Shown here one piece after another: positions 9,377 to 17,798 of a stretch of DNA of 64,000 nucleotides. A program made the position numbers and the translations under genes. Source of the stretch: Kordiimonas sp. SCSIO 12610 (GTDB lineage Bacteria; Pseudomonadota; Alphaproteobacteria; Sphingomonadales; Kordiimonadaceae); NCBI RefSeq assembly GCF_024398015.1, contig NZ_CP073747.1, positions 3,437,652 through 3,501,651 of the forward strand, read 5' to 3'. The stretch's first letter is position 1. The number at the start of each line of letters is the position of its first letter. Below the pieces are notes generated by a model. That model had not been told where the DNA came from. It ran no database searches and saw only the letters and a program-made list of their open reading frames with translations.

Positions 9377-10249
9377 TTATTCAGCAGCTTCGAGTTTGTC
9401 CTGCGTTCTCAGTTCAAAATCGCTTGCATCATGGCGCTCGCGGAGTTGCTCATTAAGCTCACCCCAAGCACGGTTTACCATCTTACCGCGCTGAATGGCC
9501 GGACGTTCGCCGATTTCCTTTTCCCAGCGATTGACATGCTCATATTCATGCGTGCTTAAAAACTCAGCAGCCTCATATATGCGATTGGCTACAAGTGCGC
9601 CGTACCAAGGCCAAATCGCCATGTCTGCAATTGTATATTCGTCGCCGGACATATAACGATTATTGGCGAGATGACGATCCAAAACATCAAGCTGGCGCTT
9701 TACTTCCATCGCAAATCGATCAATACAATACTCGATCTTAAACGGTGCGTAAGAATAGAAATGGCCAAAACCGCCACCAAGATATGGTGCGCTACCCATC
9801 TGCCAGAAAAGCCAGTTCATACATTCTGTTCGTGCAGCAGGGTCTTTTGGTAAAAACTCACCGAACTTCTCAGCCAGATATAAAAGGATAGAACCAGACT
9901 CGAAAACACGCTGAGGTGTGTCACCGCTGCGGTCCATCAAGGCAGGGATTTTTGAATTTGGGTTAATATCGACAAATCCACTACCAAACTGGTCGCCGTC
10001 ACCAATGTTAATCAGATACGCATCATACTCTGCGCCTGCGTGACCAAGCTCAAGTAATTCCTCAAGCATAACTGTAACCTTAACACCGTTCGGTGTTGCA
10101 AGCGAATATAGCTGCAAAGGGTGTTTTCCAACTGGTAGCTCTTTTTCACTGGTTGCACCAGCGATTGGACGATTAATTTTAGCCCAATTGCCACCATTTT
10201 CCGAATTCCATTTCCAGACTTTGGGTGGGGTGTATTCAGTATCTGTCAT
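9377..10249 (-). CDS. yghU: Glutathione-dependent disulfide-bond oxidoreductase (YghU/Nu-class GST-like)
   Basis: A 290-residue glutathione S-transferase superfamily protein. The long N-terminal extension (TPPKVWKWNSENGGNWAKIN) followed by PVGKHPLQLYSLATPNG is characteristic of the Nu-class YghU/YfcG group, which reduces disulfides using glutathione. The thioredoxin-like half ends near ESGSILLYLAEKFGEFLP, and the helical half contains YTIADMAIWPWYG. The ATG at 10249 with GAGGG eight bases upstream is preferred over an in-frame TTG at 10264. It lies among other thiol and peroxide-handling genes (OsmC, GST, TrhO). Confidence 0.9.
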   Translation of the reverse strand: MTDTEYTPPKVWKWNSENGGNWAKINRPIAGATSEKELPVGKHPLQLYSLATPNGVKVTVMLEELLELGHAGAEYDAYLINIGDGDQFGSGFVDINPNSKIPALMDRSGDTPQRVFESGSILLYLAEKFGEFLPKDPAARTECMNWLFWQMGSAPYLGGGFGHFYSYAPFKIEYCIDRFAMEVKRQLDVLDRHLANNRYMSGDEYTIADMAIWPWYGALVANRIYEAAEFLSTHEYEHVNRWEKEIGERPAIQRGKMVNRAWGELNEQLRERHDASDFELRTQDKLEAAE

Positions 10250-10358
10250 GATATTTTCCCTCAAGCAATTCTATGACTAATGTGTGTAAAATTATCTATG
10301 CATATTCAGTTATATTACAACCACCATCGAACATGATCGCGTGATTGTGAGCATATTA

Positions 10359-10781
10359 CTACGCATTGATAATTTCATAACTTGTCGTGATTTTAGCAAG
10401 CGCCCCCAATTGCACCGAGGCGGAACAATATTTCTCCTGCGATAATTCAATCGCACGCTCAACATGATGGTCCGCAACATCCGTACCCTTAATGACGAAA
10501 TGGGCATGGATTTTTGTGAAATATCTTGGATGATCATCAGCACGTTCACCCTCTAATTCAACCCATGCATCGACAACATTCTGTCGGGCCTTCTTTAGGA
10601 TCAGCATTACATCAATGCTGGCGCAGCCCCCCATACCCAGCAGAAGCATTTCCATTGGGCGAATTCCATGGTCCCGCCCGCCATCAGCTGAGCCTGAGTC
10701 CATCACAACAGCATGACCAGATGGCGATTCGCCGATAAAAGTCATATCTCCTGCCCATTTTACCCTTGCTTTACGTGTCAT
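10359..10781 (-). CDS. OsmC family peroxiredoxin-like protein
   Basis: A 140-residue OsmC-fold protein. Both redox cysteines are present: one in LLLGMGGCASIDV and one in QEKYCSASVQLGALA. These proteins reduce organic hydroperoxides with the two cysteines at the dimer interface. The arrangement and length resemble the YhfA-type branch. The ATG at 10781 has AGGAG nine bases upstream, so the in-frame extension to 10808 is not needed. It is transcribed in the same direction as the YghU-like gene but separated from it by about 110 bp, so a shared transcript is possible but not evident. Confidence 0.88.
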   Translation of the reverse strand: MTRKARVKWAGDMTFIGESPSGHAVVMDSGSADGGRDHGIRPMEMLLLGMGGCASIDVMLILKKARQNVVDAWVELEGERADDHPRYFTKIHAHFVIKGTDVADHHVERAIELSQEKYCSASVQLGALAKITTSYEIINA

Positions 10782-10987
10782 TGTTGAATGCTCCTTATTA
10801 AATGGCATGTAGCTTTATTCGATTACATGCAGATTATTTCGATTAGTAAAGTCTCTCTTGCGCCTTATCGCAGATTAATAACCTTTTATCGCATCTCTAT
10901 TTTCAATTCGGAAGCCTGCAAGTAGCGTTAACTTAATGATAAAAACCCTGCCCGAGTTACGACAATCAGAACATATAATTTCCCCCT

Positions 10988-11014
10988 CCTAAGCGTGATT
11001 ATAAAGCGCTTAGG
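10988..11014. repeat. Inverted repeat between GST and OsmC genes
   Basis: Perfect 8-bp arms, CCTAAGCG at 10988-10995 and CGCTTAGG at 11007-11014, around an 11-nt AT-rich loop. It begins 20 bp past the GST stop on the minus strand. There is no T-run, so it may be a weak terminator, an RNA-stabilising hairpin or an operator. Confidence 0.5.
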
Positions 11015-11033
11015 CAGCCATGCTCATTATTTT

Positions 11034-11699
11034 CTATACCTTTAATGAGAGGGGGAAGTCTATTTCGCTCTCACCTTCATGCCATTGGGGGAACTTTGGC
11101 ATTATGCTTTTAAAACGAGGGCTATCCAAAAAATCAGCTAGCCACCTTTGAACATTCGTGTATTTGCTTGATGGGAACCAACTTTGACTGGCATTTACAA
11201 ACTGCCTGATAAAAGGCGCGATCGCGGCGTCAGCAAAACTGAAAGTAGAGCCACATAAGTAAGGCCTATCGGTCAGTCTGGCGTCTAAAGTTTCTAAAAA
11301 CTTCTCAGCTTCCATGCGGTGGGCCATTGGATCCGCATTTTCATACCGCGTATGATATTTATAGCGATCCAAATGGTATTTGAAATCGCCGTCGCACCGA
11401 TCAACAAGCGAGTTCATTTCTTCACTGGAAGTGCCCGTTGGGGTCAACCAACAATCGGGGTCAGACTGACTGAGCGCCCAATTCATGATATCGCGGCTCT
11501 CGTCAATCACGGTTCCATCATCAAGCATCAGAACCGGTACAGTTCCCTTGGGCGATATTTCAAGCATATGGGCTGGCTTGTCTCTAAGCACAACTTCACG
11601 CAACTTTACATTTTGACCACTCGCGACAACCGCAAGTCTGGCCCGCATTGCATAGGGGCAACGTCGGAAACTATATAAAATTGGCGCATTGTCTGTCAT
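11034..11699 (-). CDS. Glutathione S-transferase family protein
   Basis: A 221-residue GST. The N-terminal thioredoxin-like domain opens with LYSFRRCPYAMRARL, which carries a CPYA motif of the omega/glutaredoxin-like type, followed by the cis-Pro segment GTVPVLMLDDGTVIDESRDIM. The helical domain includes FSFADAAIAPFIRQF. A cysteine in the active-site loop suggests thiol transferase or reductase chemistry rather than classical conjugation. It starts 2 bp after the trhO stop, so trhO and this gene are very likely one operon. Confidence 0.87.
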   Translation of the reverse strand: MTDNAPILYSFRRCPYAMRARLAVVASGQNVKLREVVLRDKPAHMLEISPKGTVPVLMLDDGTVIDESRDIMNWALSQSDPDCWLTPTGTSSEEMNSLVDRCDGDFKYHLDRYKYHTRYENADPMAHRMEAEKFLETLDARLTDRPYLCGSTFSFADAAIAPFIRQFVNASQSWFPSSKYTNVQRWLADFLDSPRFKSIMPKFPQWHEGESEIDFPLSLKV

Positions 11700-11701
11700 T
11701 A

Positions 11702-12646
11702 CTAGGCCGTACCCTCGTTTACGTCTCTGAGCGGAAACTGAATACCACGGTGAAGCTCCCCGCGTTTACGAGCAAGCTCCATCTGTTTTTGACGTTCTGC
11801 AAACCGTTCTTTCTGATCATCCGTTAATTCGTCATGACAAAATGGGCACGTTACACCAGCAACATAATACTCAGATTGTTTATCTTCATCACTGATTGGG
11901 CGACGACATCCGTGACACATATCGTATGGGCCTTCCTTCAGGCCGTGTCCCACAGAAACACGGTCATCAAAAACAAAGCATTCGCCGTCCCACATGCTCT
12001 CACCCTCTGGGATTTCTTCCAGATATTTCAAAATACCACCTTCAAGGTGATAAACCTCTTCGTAACCTTGTTCTTTCATATAGGCCGTTGATTTTTCGCA
12101 GCGAATCCCCCCCGTACAGAACATGGCAACCTTTGGCTTGTTTAATAGCTCTTTGTTATCCTCTGCCCATTTTGGAAATTCGCGAAACGATTTTGTTTTC
12201 GGATCAACTGCCCCTTTGAAAGTTCCAATTGCAACCTCATAATCATTGCGGGTGTCAACCAATACAACATCAGGATCACTAATGAGCGCATTCCATTCCT
12301 GTGGTTTGACGTAGGTTCCAACGATCTTTTTAGGGTCGATGCCCTGTACACCCATGGTAACAATTTCTTTTTTCAGTCGAACTTTCATGCGCGGAAATGG
12401 TGCCTCAGACGCCCATGATTCTTTATGAACCAAATCCCGAAATTCTTCCATGCTCCGCAGAAAATCCAAAAACCTGCGCATACCTTTTTCAGGGCCAGCA
12501 ACAGTGCCATTTATGCCCTCGCTTGCCAGAAGAATGGTTCCTTTAATATCTTCTTCAATGCATTTCTCCTGAATCGGTTTTTGAAAACCTTCAAACTCAG
12601 GAAGTGAAACAAATTTATATAAAGCAGCGACAAGATAGTTCGACAT
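11702..12646 (-). CDS. trhO: tRNA uridine(34) hydroxylase (rhodanese-like TrhO)
   Basis: A 314-residue protein of the YceA/TrhO family, which hydroxylates U34 of certain tRNAs on the way to 5-carboxymethoxyuridine. The N-terminal acylphosphatase-like domain ([30 protein letters not shown]) precedes a rhodanese domain with [11 protein letters not shown] (C177, C183). A C-terminal Cys-rich segment ([16 protein letters not shown]) looks like a zinc site and is usual for the family. It lies in an apparent operon with the GST immediately downstream. Confidence 0.93.
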   Translation of the reverse strand: MSNYLVAALYKFVSLPEFEGFQKPIQEKCIEEDIKGTILLASEGINGTVAGPEKGMRRFLDFLRSMEEFRDLVHKESWASEAPFPRMKVRLKKEIVTMGVQGIDPKKIVGTYVKPQEWNALISDPDVVLVDTRNDYEVAIGTFKGAVDPKTKSFREFPKWAEDNKELLNKPKVAMFCTGGIRCEKSTAYMKEQGYEEVYHLEGGILKYLEEIPEGESMWDGECFVFDDRVSVGHGLKEGPYDMCHGCRRPISDEDKQSEYYVAGVTCPFCHDELTDDQKERFAERQKQMELARKRGELHRGIQFPLRDVNEGTA

Positions 12647-12889
12647 TTGGAAGTCCGTCTTATTTAAAGTTTCGGTATATTTTTCGGGCCTTATACAGGG
12701 CTCTCAAACAAATGTAAAACCTACTCCTTAGTATATACAGCAACCGCGACAATTTGGATCTGAAACTGCGAATTGATAGCAAAGATAATTCAAAAAAACG
12801 CCTGATATTAATAAGGACTAGCAGAAACCCATAAGTATTTTTGATAAAAATCAAACCAACTTAAATGAAACTATAAATGGAGACATGCG

Positions 12890-13366
12890 ATGAAAGGCGA
12901 CAAAGAAGTTATTCGTCATTTAAACGTGATTCTTAAGAATGAGCTAACAGCGATCAATCAATATTTCCTTCATTCCAGAATGCTCAAAGACTGGGGCATG
13001 GAGAAACTGGGTGCGAAAGAATATGAAGAATCTATCGACGAGATGAAACACGCCGATAGCTTGATCGAACGAATTTTATTCCTGGAAGGATTACCTAACC
13101 TTCAAGATCTTGGTAAATTACGCATAGGCGAGAATGTCGAAGAAATCTTACGATGCGATCTTGATATCGAGCACATTGCTCATCAAGACCTTAAAGATGC
13201 TATCGCTTACTGCGAAAATATTCAGGATTATGTTTCACGTGATCTTCTCCGTGATATTTTATCATCCGAGGAAGAACATATCGATTTCCTTGAAACGCAG
13301 ATTTCACTACTCGAAAAAATGGGTATCCAAAACTACGTCCAACTGCAGAGCCCATCTGCAGAGTAA
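12890..13366 (+). CDS. bfr: Bacterioferritin
   Basis: A 158-residue haem-containing iron-storage protein that forms 24-mer shells. The ferroxidase ligands E18, E51 and H54 and the haem-ligand M52 are visible ([17 protein letters not shown]), and [16 protein letters not shown] supplies the second iron-site Glu/His pair. GGAG lies seven bases before the ATG. It is convergent with bfd, the ferredoxin that reduces stored iron for release, and only about 30 bp separate the stops. Confidence 0.96.
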   Translation: MKGDKEVIRHLNVILKNELTAINQYFLHSRMLKDWGMEKLGAKEYEESIDEMKHADSLIERILFLEGLPNLQDLGKLRIGENVEEILRCDLDIEHIAHQDLKDAIAYCENIQDYVSRDLLRDILSSEEEHIDFLETQISLLEKMGIQNYVQLQSPSAE

Positions 13367-13396
13367 ACAAACAACTATATTGTATGATGATAAGAG

Positions 13397-13588
13397 CTAT
13401 TCAGCAGCCAACAAGGTTACGTTGGGTAGCTCTTGACTAACAACTTCTTCAGCGCAGTCCTTGCAAGTACCACAGCAGAAACCAGAACCAAGTGCAGCAT
13501 ACGCATCAGTAGCACAAGAAACACCACCGCGCTTAACGACGCTGCGAATGTCTTTATCTGTGTATCCGTTACACATACATACGTACAT
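13397..13588 (-). CDS. bfd: Bacterioferritin-associated ferredoxin
   Basis: A 63-residue [2Fe-2S] protein. Cys pairs in MYVCMCNGYTD (C4, C6) and in GSGFCCGTCKDC match the Bfd fold. It donates electrons to bacterioferritin to mobilise Fe2+. The ATG at 13588 has GGAG ten bases upstream; the open frame beyond it runs through a palindromic operator-like site and is not coding. The pair bfr/bfd is convergent, so the two genes have separate promoters and can be oppositely regulated by iron. Confidence 0.93.
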   Translation of the reverse strand: MYVCMCNGYTDKDIRSVVKRGGVSCATDAYAALGSGFCCGTCKDCAEEVVSQELPNVTLLAAE

Positions 13589-13601
13589 GAATACTGCTCC
13601 G

Positions 13602-13630
13602 TTAATATTGCGAACCGTTCGCAATATTAA
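13602..13630. promoter_or_regulatory. Perfect 29-bp palindrome upstream of bfd, candidate iron-responsive operator
   Basis: Fourteen-base arms on either side of a single central C (13616); the left arm begins TTAATATTGCGAAC. It lies 14 bp upstream of the bfd start codon, where a regulator would block or engage the promoter. The core TTGCGAA-N3-TTCGCAA has the outer TTGC...GCAA spacing described for Fur/Mur boxes of Alphaproteobacteria, but the inner bases differ, so the regulator is not certain. Confidence 0.65.
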
Positions 13631-13763
13631 TAGCAAAACATAAATATATGTCAAGCACAAGCCACAAAGCGCTCATGGCTTTACTTAGATCTTTGATTTC
13701 ATTGAAAGATTTGAGTGCTAGAATTCTCGGATCAGAAAATTTCTAGACGAATCACCTCATTTT

Positions 13764-14672
13764 CTACTCAGCGGGCACACCGTAAGCTGCGATTGAACTT
13801 GCACGGCACTGCAAAATTTCCGCAACCTGATCATGATCAAGCGGTTTATCAACATCAATAGCAGCCTCAGCGAACGGCAATCGAACCACAGTAGTATCCA
13901 CGCCCAGGACTTCAGAAGCACGTTCAAAGGCCTGGTCAACGGTGAAGCGCTTCATCAGCAACCCGAATAGATTTTTATATCCAAATGCCTTGAATAACTT
14001 CCAAGGTTTCTTGCGCTGCTGTTCAATATGCTCCCAAAAATCAATGGCATTTTTTGCAGCATCAGAAACGAACGCAAATAAATTCGCACCAGACAATTCA
14101 GCATCACGAAAAGCGAGGTAGGTACGAGACGACTCTGGATAACTGGCTTCCAATTCCGTGCGTGTCACCATTCCCACAGAAACGCCTTTGCTAGCCTTAG
14201 CATCGGTACAAAAGTGATCCACCATCTCTTTTGTCAGCAAAGGATGATCTGCTGTTGTCACCAAATACGGCCAGTTTTCGCCGCTTGCCTGTATCGCTGC
14301 TATTACGCTTGCGCTTATTGATTTACCACAGGACACAATTTGCATGTCTGTACCGCCGGGCAATTCTTCAAATTCAGGGCATGTATCAAGTAAGGTGGTT
14401 TCGCATTCAAATACTACGATGATTTTTTTGATAAAATCAGAACTATCAAGCGTTGAAACCACATGACAAATCATAGGCTGACCAACCATGGGAACCAATG
14501 CTTTGTATTTCTCGCCGAAAGCTTGCGCCACCGGGTCGCAGCCCGGACGACAGCCCGCCAATACGATTGCGGTGAAATCAGCATTAGCCTTTGGGTTATT
14601 CTGATTTTTTGAAATCATCCCACCATCAAAACGAAGAGCTTCCCCCGTCTCTTCAATACTCACATTACTCAA
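13764..14672 (-). CDS. MobA-like nucleotidyltransferase family protein
   Basis: A 302-residue protein with the NTP-transferase signature: AIVLAGCRPGCDPVAQAFG near residue 35, then K-A-L-V-P-M-V-G-Q-P-M, and TTADHPLLTKEMVDHF where the family has its metal-binding Asp. The usual LAGGxSxRxG is altered to LAGCRPGCDP. It could transfer a nucleotide to a sugar or cofactor phosphate; the substrate is unknown. The start is a TTG at 14672 with AAGGGG eight bases upstream; the next ATG is at 14618. It lies near, but divergent from, the GT4 gene, so a role in activating a sugar for it is possible but unproven. Confidence 0.75.
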   Translation of the reverse strand: MSNVSIEETGEALRFDGGMISKNQNNPKANADFTAIVLAGCRPGCDPVAQAFGEKYKALVPMVGQPMICHVVSTLDSSDFIKKIIVVFECETTLLDTCPEFEELPGGTDMQIVSCGKSISASVIAAIQASGENWPYLVTTADHPLLTKEMVDHFCTDAKASKGVSVGMVTRTELEASYPESSRTYLAFRDAELSGANLFAFVSDAAKNAIDFWEHIEQQRKKPWKLFKAFGYKNLFGLLMKRFTVDQAFERASEVLGVDTTVVRLPFAEAAIDVDKPLDHDQVAEILQCRASSIAAYGVPAE

Positions 14673-14696
14673 ACGTCGTCCCCTTAAGAGTTACTT

Positions 14697-14714
14697 ACTG
14701 AAATTCATTTCAGT
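14697..14714. promoter_or_regulatory. Palindrome upstream of the NTP transferase gene
   Basis: Perfect 8-bp arms ACTGAAAT / ATTTCAGT around TC. It lies 25 bp upstream of the TTG start, a plausible operator position. The regulator is unknown. Confidence 0.4.
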
Positions 14715-15340
14715 GCTCTTCAGTACTAAGATGTTCAATCCATAAACACTTAGCAAATTCTGTTCAACCAACCTGCGAAAACATCCGCCGATCAATACAC
14801 CCCCAATAAACACGCTACAATCCGTTTAGTTTAATCATCCCTCCCGAAAAAATGATTACTAAACGTCGTGCTTGAATTTTCAGTGTGCACTCGAAAACAG
14901 AAAAATACCACGAGAAAATACACAACAATTGATCTTAATGCTTTGTCGCCACGGAAATCCATACTCTTCGCTTGAATGAAATGAAGTATAATACGTAGTC
15001 TACAGAAGCTAAAAGTACTTTTAAAACAGTAACTAATCAAAAATACACTCAAAACACAATAACCATAATTTCTACAGTTTTCTGTTAGATTCTTTGTAAT
15101 TTCAGACGTATGTTACTAGAGAAATTTCGACTGAAAATTTAACGTTATCGGCGTGGAGATAGGCTACCGGATAAAATGTGCGTGATTCCAATCATACCAA
15201 GAAGCAGATCCCGCCTGCACCTTTGATGACACTCAATGTCAAACCCAATAGCAATCTATTCCAACTGTTATTTTAGCATGACAGAGTATAATCTGCTCAC
15301 ACCACCCGACAATATACAGAGTGTCATTAAATTCCTTATT

Positions 15341-15360
15341 TTTGCAGTATTTTCTGCAAA
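15341..15360. repeat. Inverted repeat upstream of the GT4 gene
   Basis: Arms TTTGCAG (15341-15347) and CTGCAAA (15354-15360) around a 6-nt AT loop, about 115 bp before the start of the glycosyltransferase gene. It could be an operator; no function is assigned. Confidence 0.35.
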
Positions 15361-15476
15361 TTCCCGCCTTTGTCGCCCCGTATTTTTTGTAACAAGCTCG
15401 CAATAAAGATGTCACAAAAAAAAGATTTATCGAGCTTATCCTAATCATAGAACGATGGCAGCAAATAGAGGTGACT

Positions 15477-16679
15477 ATGCCTTTTGATAAGCAAAATATC
15501 CCCATTAAACGTGTCGCATTATTTTCAGGTAATTATAATTGTGTTGTTGACGGTGCCAACCGGGCACTCAACCAATTAGTAAGTTTTCTGGAAAAAAAAG
15601 ATATCAACGTTCAGGTCTTTGCCCCAACATGTAGAAATCCGGCATTTAAACCAGCTGGAAACCTGAATTCAGTACCGTCAATACCGATACCAGGCCGCAG
15701 TGAATACCGCGTTGCATGTGGTCTTACACCTAAATTAAAGCATCAATTGCTCGAATTTGATCCAGATATTATTCACCTGTCAGCACCCGACATTCTAGGA
15801 AATTCAGCCTTGAAATGGGGCAAGCAGAATAAAATCCCGGTCGTCGCTTCATTTCACACACGCTTTGACACATACCCACGCTACTATCATATGGCGTGGC
15901 TTGAGAAATACCTAATTCGGTACATGAAAACCTTTTATAGTCAATGTGACCAGGTTTATTCTCCTGCTGATTGCATCACCGACTTCCTAAAAGAACATGA
16001 TATGTCCCAGAATATTCGCCGTTGGGGTCGCGGCATTGATACAGATTTATTCAACCCCAATAAGCGCGATATGGCTTGGCGCCAGAGTTTAGGTATCAAA
16101 CCAGAAGAGAAAGTCATTCTATTTGTCGGTAGGCTTGTTCTGGAAAAAGGCCTTGATGTTTATGCGCAAATTCTTGATAGCCTTACGACAAAAGGTATCA
16201 CACACAAAGCCTTGATTGTAGGCGAAGGCCCTGAACGAGACGCTTTCCAAAGGCGGCTACCAAACGCTATTTTTACCGGATTTCAAAACGGCGAAAACCT
16301 TGCGAGGGCATACGCATCTTCTGATATCTTCGTGAACCCAAGCATCACCGAAGCCTTTGGAAATGTAACCTTGGAAGCAATGGCATCAGGAGTTCCCGCC
16401 ATATGCGCAGATGCATCTGGGGCACGTGTTATCGTAAAACCTGATGTGACAGGCTTTCTTGTGAGCCCCAAAAATATTGACGCGTACGTCAACAAAATAG
16501 AAGAATTTATTAATAACGATACACTCCACCAACAATTTTGTCTGGCAAGCGAACGCCATAGCCAGAACCTGACATGGGAGTCAGTACTATCGGAATTATT
16601 TGCGCAATATGAAGAAGTCGTGGAAACCTATTCGGCACAAACAAAACTTTCGCCGAGCTATATACACCGGAGCTTATAA
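15477..16679 (+). CDS. GT4-type glycosyltransferase
   Basis: A 400-residue GT-B fold retaining glycosyltransferase. The N-terminal half contains the acceptor-side loop GNYNCVVDGANRALNQL and the segment VVASFHTRFDTYPRYY. The C-terminal half has the donor-binding core FVGRLVLEKGLDVYAQIL and the E-x7-E motif in EAFGNVTLEAMASG. The pattern resembles the alpha-mannosyl/glucosyltransferases that build glycolipids (MgtA/SqdX-like). ATG 15477 with GAGG five bases upstream is preferred over the GTG at 15471. The neighbouring membrane protein suggests a lipid-linked glycan or glycolipid product. Confidence 0.88.
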   Translation: MPFDKQNIPIKRVALFSGNYNCVVDGANRALNQLVSFLEKKDINVQVFAPTCRNPAFKPAGNLNSVPSIPIPGRSEYRVACGLTPKLKHQLLEFDPDIIHLSAPDILGNSALKWGKQNKIPVVASFHTRFDTYPRYYHMAWLEKYLIRYMKTFYSQCDQVYSPADCITDFLKEHDMSQNIRRWGRGIDTDLFNPNKRDMAWRQSLGIKPEEKVILFVGRLVLEKGLDVYAQILDSLTTKGITHKALIVGEGPERDAFQRRLPNAIFTGFQNGENLARAYASSDIFVNPSITEAFGNVTLEAMASGVPAICADASGARVIVKPDVTGFLVSPKNIDAYVNKIEEFINNDTLHQQFCLASERHSQNLTWESVLSELFAQYEEVVETYSAQTKLSPSYIHRSL

Positions 16680-16792
16680 ACTAAATTTACTTAGATAAAT
16701 AACGCACACCTGATAGATCGTGATTATACTCATGGTACCTCAAGCGCTAAGCGTATAAGGCATTAAGAGCTTATTTTTACTAAGGTAAATTT

Positions 16793-17791
16793 GTGAAGAC
16801 CCTAAAAACTCTCATATCGTTTAAGACGCTAAATGAAATAGAAAATAACAGATCAATTATCCTCTTGGGTAAAGGTATCCAGCTACTGATCGTTGTTGCT
16901 GTTGCAATCTTTCTATTCAATAAAGTCTCCGAGATTGGATGGTCGGATGTATGGGAAGCCTTACCCCAAAACCCTTTATACTATCTATTTTTCATCGCGA
17001 TGTTTTTAACGCTGCCCATCTTTGAAATGATAGCTTATCGTTTTATGTGGGGAGCGGATGAGATCAACGTACGGAACAGTTTATACGCTTTCATCCGCAA
17101 ACGCGTCTATAATTTCGCAGTACTAAGCTACACGGGTGAAGCATATATAGCCCTCTGGGCAAGACGAAAAACCAAAGTTGACCGTAAAACTGTTTTTGCA
17201 AATGTTAAAGATTCAACGATTTTATCTGCTGTAGCGTCCAATTCTTTCACAATATTGATGTTAGCTGCGTTTCTGATTACCGGACAATTATCAGTCCTTA
17301 TCGATGCCGACCCAGATTACAAGGTGTACTTAGGTCTTACCTTTTTTGTTGGGTTAATTATCTTACCGCTTATCATAAAGTTTAGAAACAAGATCATCGC
17401 CCTCGACAATCAGGTCGCAAAAAAGGTCTTCCTCGTTCATTTATCACGCCTGATCTTGATGCTGTTGTTTCAGGCCTTACAGTGGACGGTTGTTCTACCA
17501 GATGTACCTTTTTCCACCTGGCTATTGTTTTTAACCGCACAATTAGTCCTCACAAGGGTACCATTCCTACCAAATACAGACCTATTGTATGTAGGGCTCG
17601 GTTTAACACTTGCCAGTTATATCGATGCACCAATGGCTGTTATCGCAGGCATGTTCCTTGCGTCAGGCGCTTTGTTTCAAATCGCAAATCTGTTGGCCTT
17701 TATTTTCACATCGTTTGACGATATTAAACTTGGCCCAAGTGCGCATAACACGCTATCGCAGCAGCCAACACAAAAAGCCGAAGTTACTTAA
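16793..17791 (+). CDS. Flippase-like polytopic membrane protein (LPG-synthase TM domain family-like)
   Basis: A 332-residue protein with about eight hydrophobic segments, beginning LLIVVAVAIFLFNKVSEIGW. The arrangement, with the loop ALPQNPLYYLF and a conserved-looking charged cytosolic stretch (FIRKRVYNFAVLSYTGEAY), resembles the lysylphosphatidylglycerol synthase TM/UPF0104 group, which contains lipid flippases. It starts at GTG with AAGG eight bases upstream and lies 113 bp after the GT4 gene on the same strand. Together they could make and move a glycolipid; this is inference from context. Confidence 0.65.
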   Translation: MKTLKTLISFKTLNEIENNRSIILLGKGIQLLIVVAVAIFLFNKVSEIGWSDVWEALPQNPLYYLFFIAMFLTLPIFEMIAYRFMWGADEINVRNSLYAFIRKRVYNFAVLSYTGEAYIALWARRKTKVDRKTVFANVKDSTILSAVASNSFTILMLAAFLITGQLSVLIDADPDYKVYLGLTFFVGLIILPLIIKFRNKIIALDNQVAKKVFLVHLSRLILMLLFQALQWTVVLPDVPFSTWLLFLTAQLVLTRVPFLPNTDLLYVGLGLTLASYIDAPMAVIAGMFLASGALFQIANLLAFIFTSFDDIKLGPSAHNTLSQQPTQKAEVT

Positions 17792-17797
17792 CTTCGG
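17772..17797 (-). terminator. Rho-independent terminator for the membrane redoxin gene
   Basis: Perfect stem CCGAAGTT (17778-17785) / AACTTCGG (17790-17797) with a 4-nt loop. On the minus strand it is followed by C then TTTTT (17776-17772). It begins 2 bp past the redoxin stop and overlaps the stop of the convergent flippase-like gene. Confidence 0.8.
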
Positions 17798-17798
17798 A

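Larger units (their letters stand above)
14673..15476. other. 800-bp gene-free, AT-rich intergenic region
   Basis: No convincing coding sequence on either strand; the few short open frames lack ribosome sites and biased composition. It holds two inverted repeats, listed separately (14697-14714 and 15341-15360), and should contain the divergent promoters of the NTP transferase and GT4 genes. It is by far the longest empty stretch in the window; a small RNA is possible but nothing recognisable was seen. Confidence 0.5.

Noticed and set aside
13392..13434. Nested inverted repeat (AAGAGCTA / TAGCTCTT with inner CCAAC / GTTGG) between bfr and bfd
   Set aside because: Mostly inside the 3' coding end of bfd and lacks a T-run, so it was not called a terminator, although it may slow read-through.
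14831..15052. 73-codon minus-strand frame in the 800-bp gap
   Set aside because: Phe/Ser-rich translation of AT-rich DNA, no ribosome site; not a convincing gene.
15239..15505. 88-codon minus-strand frame in the 800-bp gap
   Set aside because: Overlaps the GT4 start, no ribosome site, no family resemblance.
14673..17791. A full polysaccharide or secondary-metabolite cluster
   Set aside because: Only one glycosyltransferase, one membrane protein and one NTP transferase are present; no polymerase, exporter or regulator, so a complete cluster is not supported.
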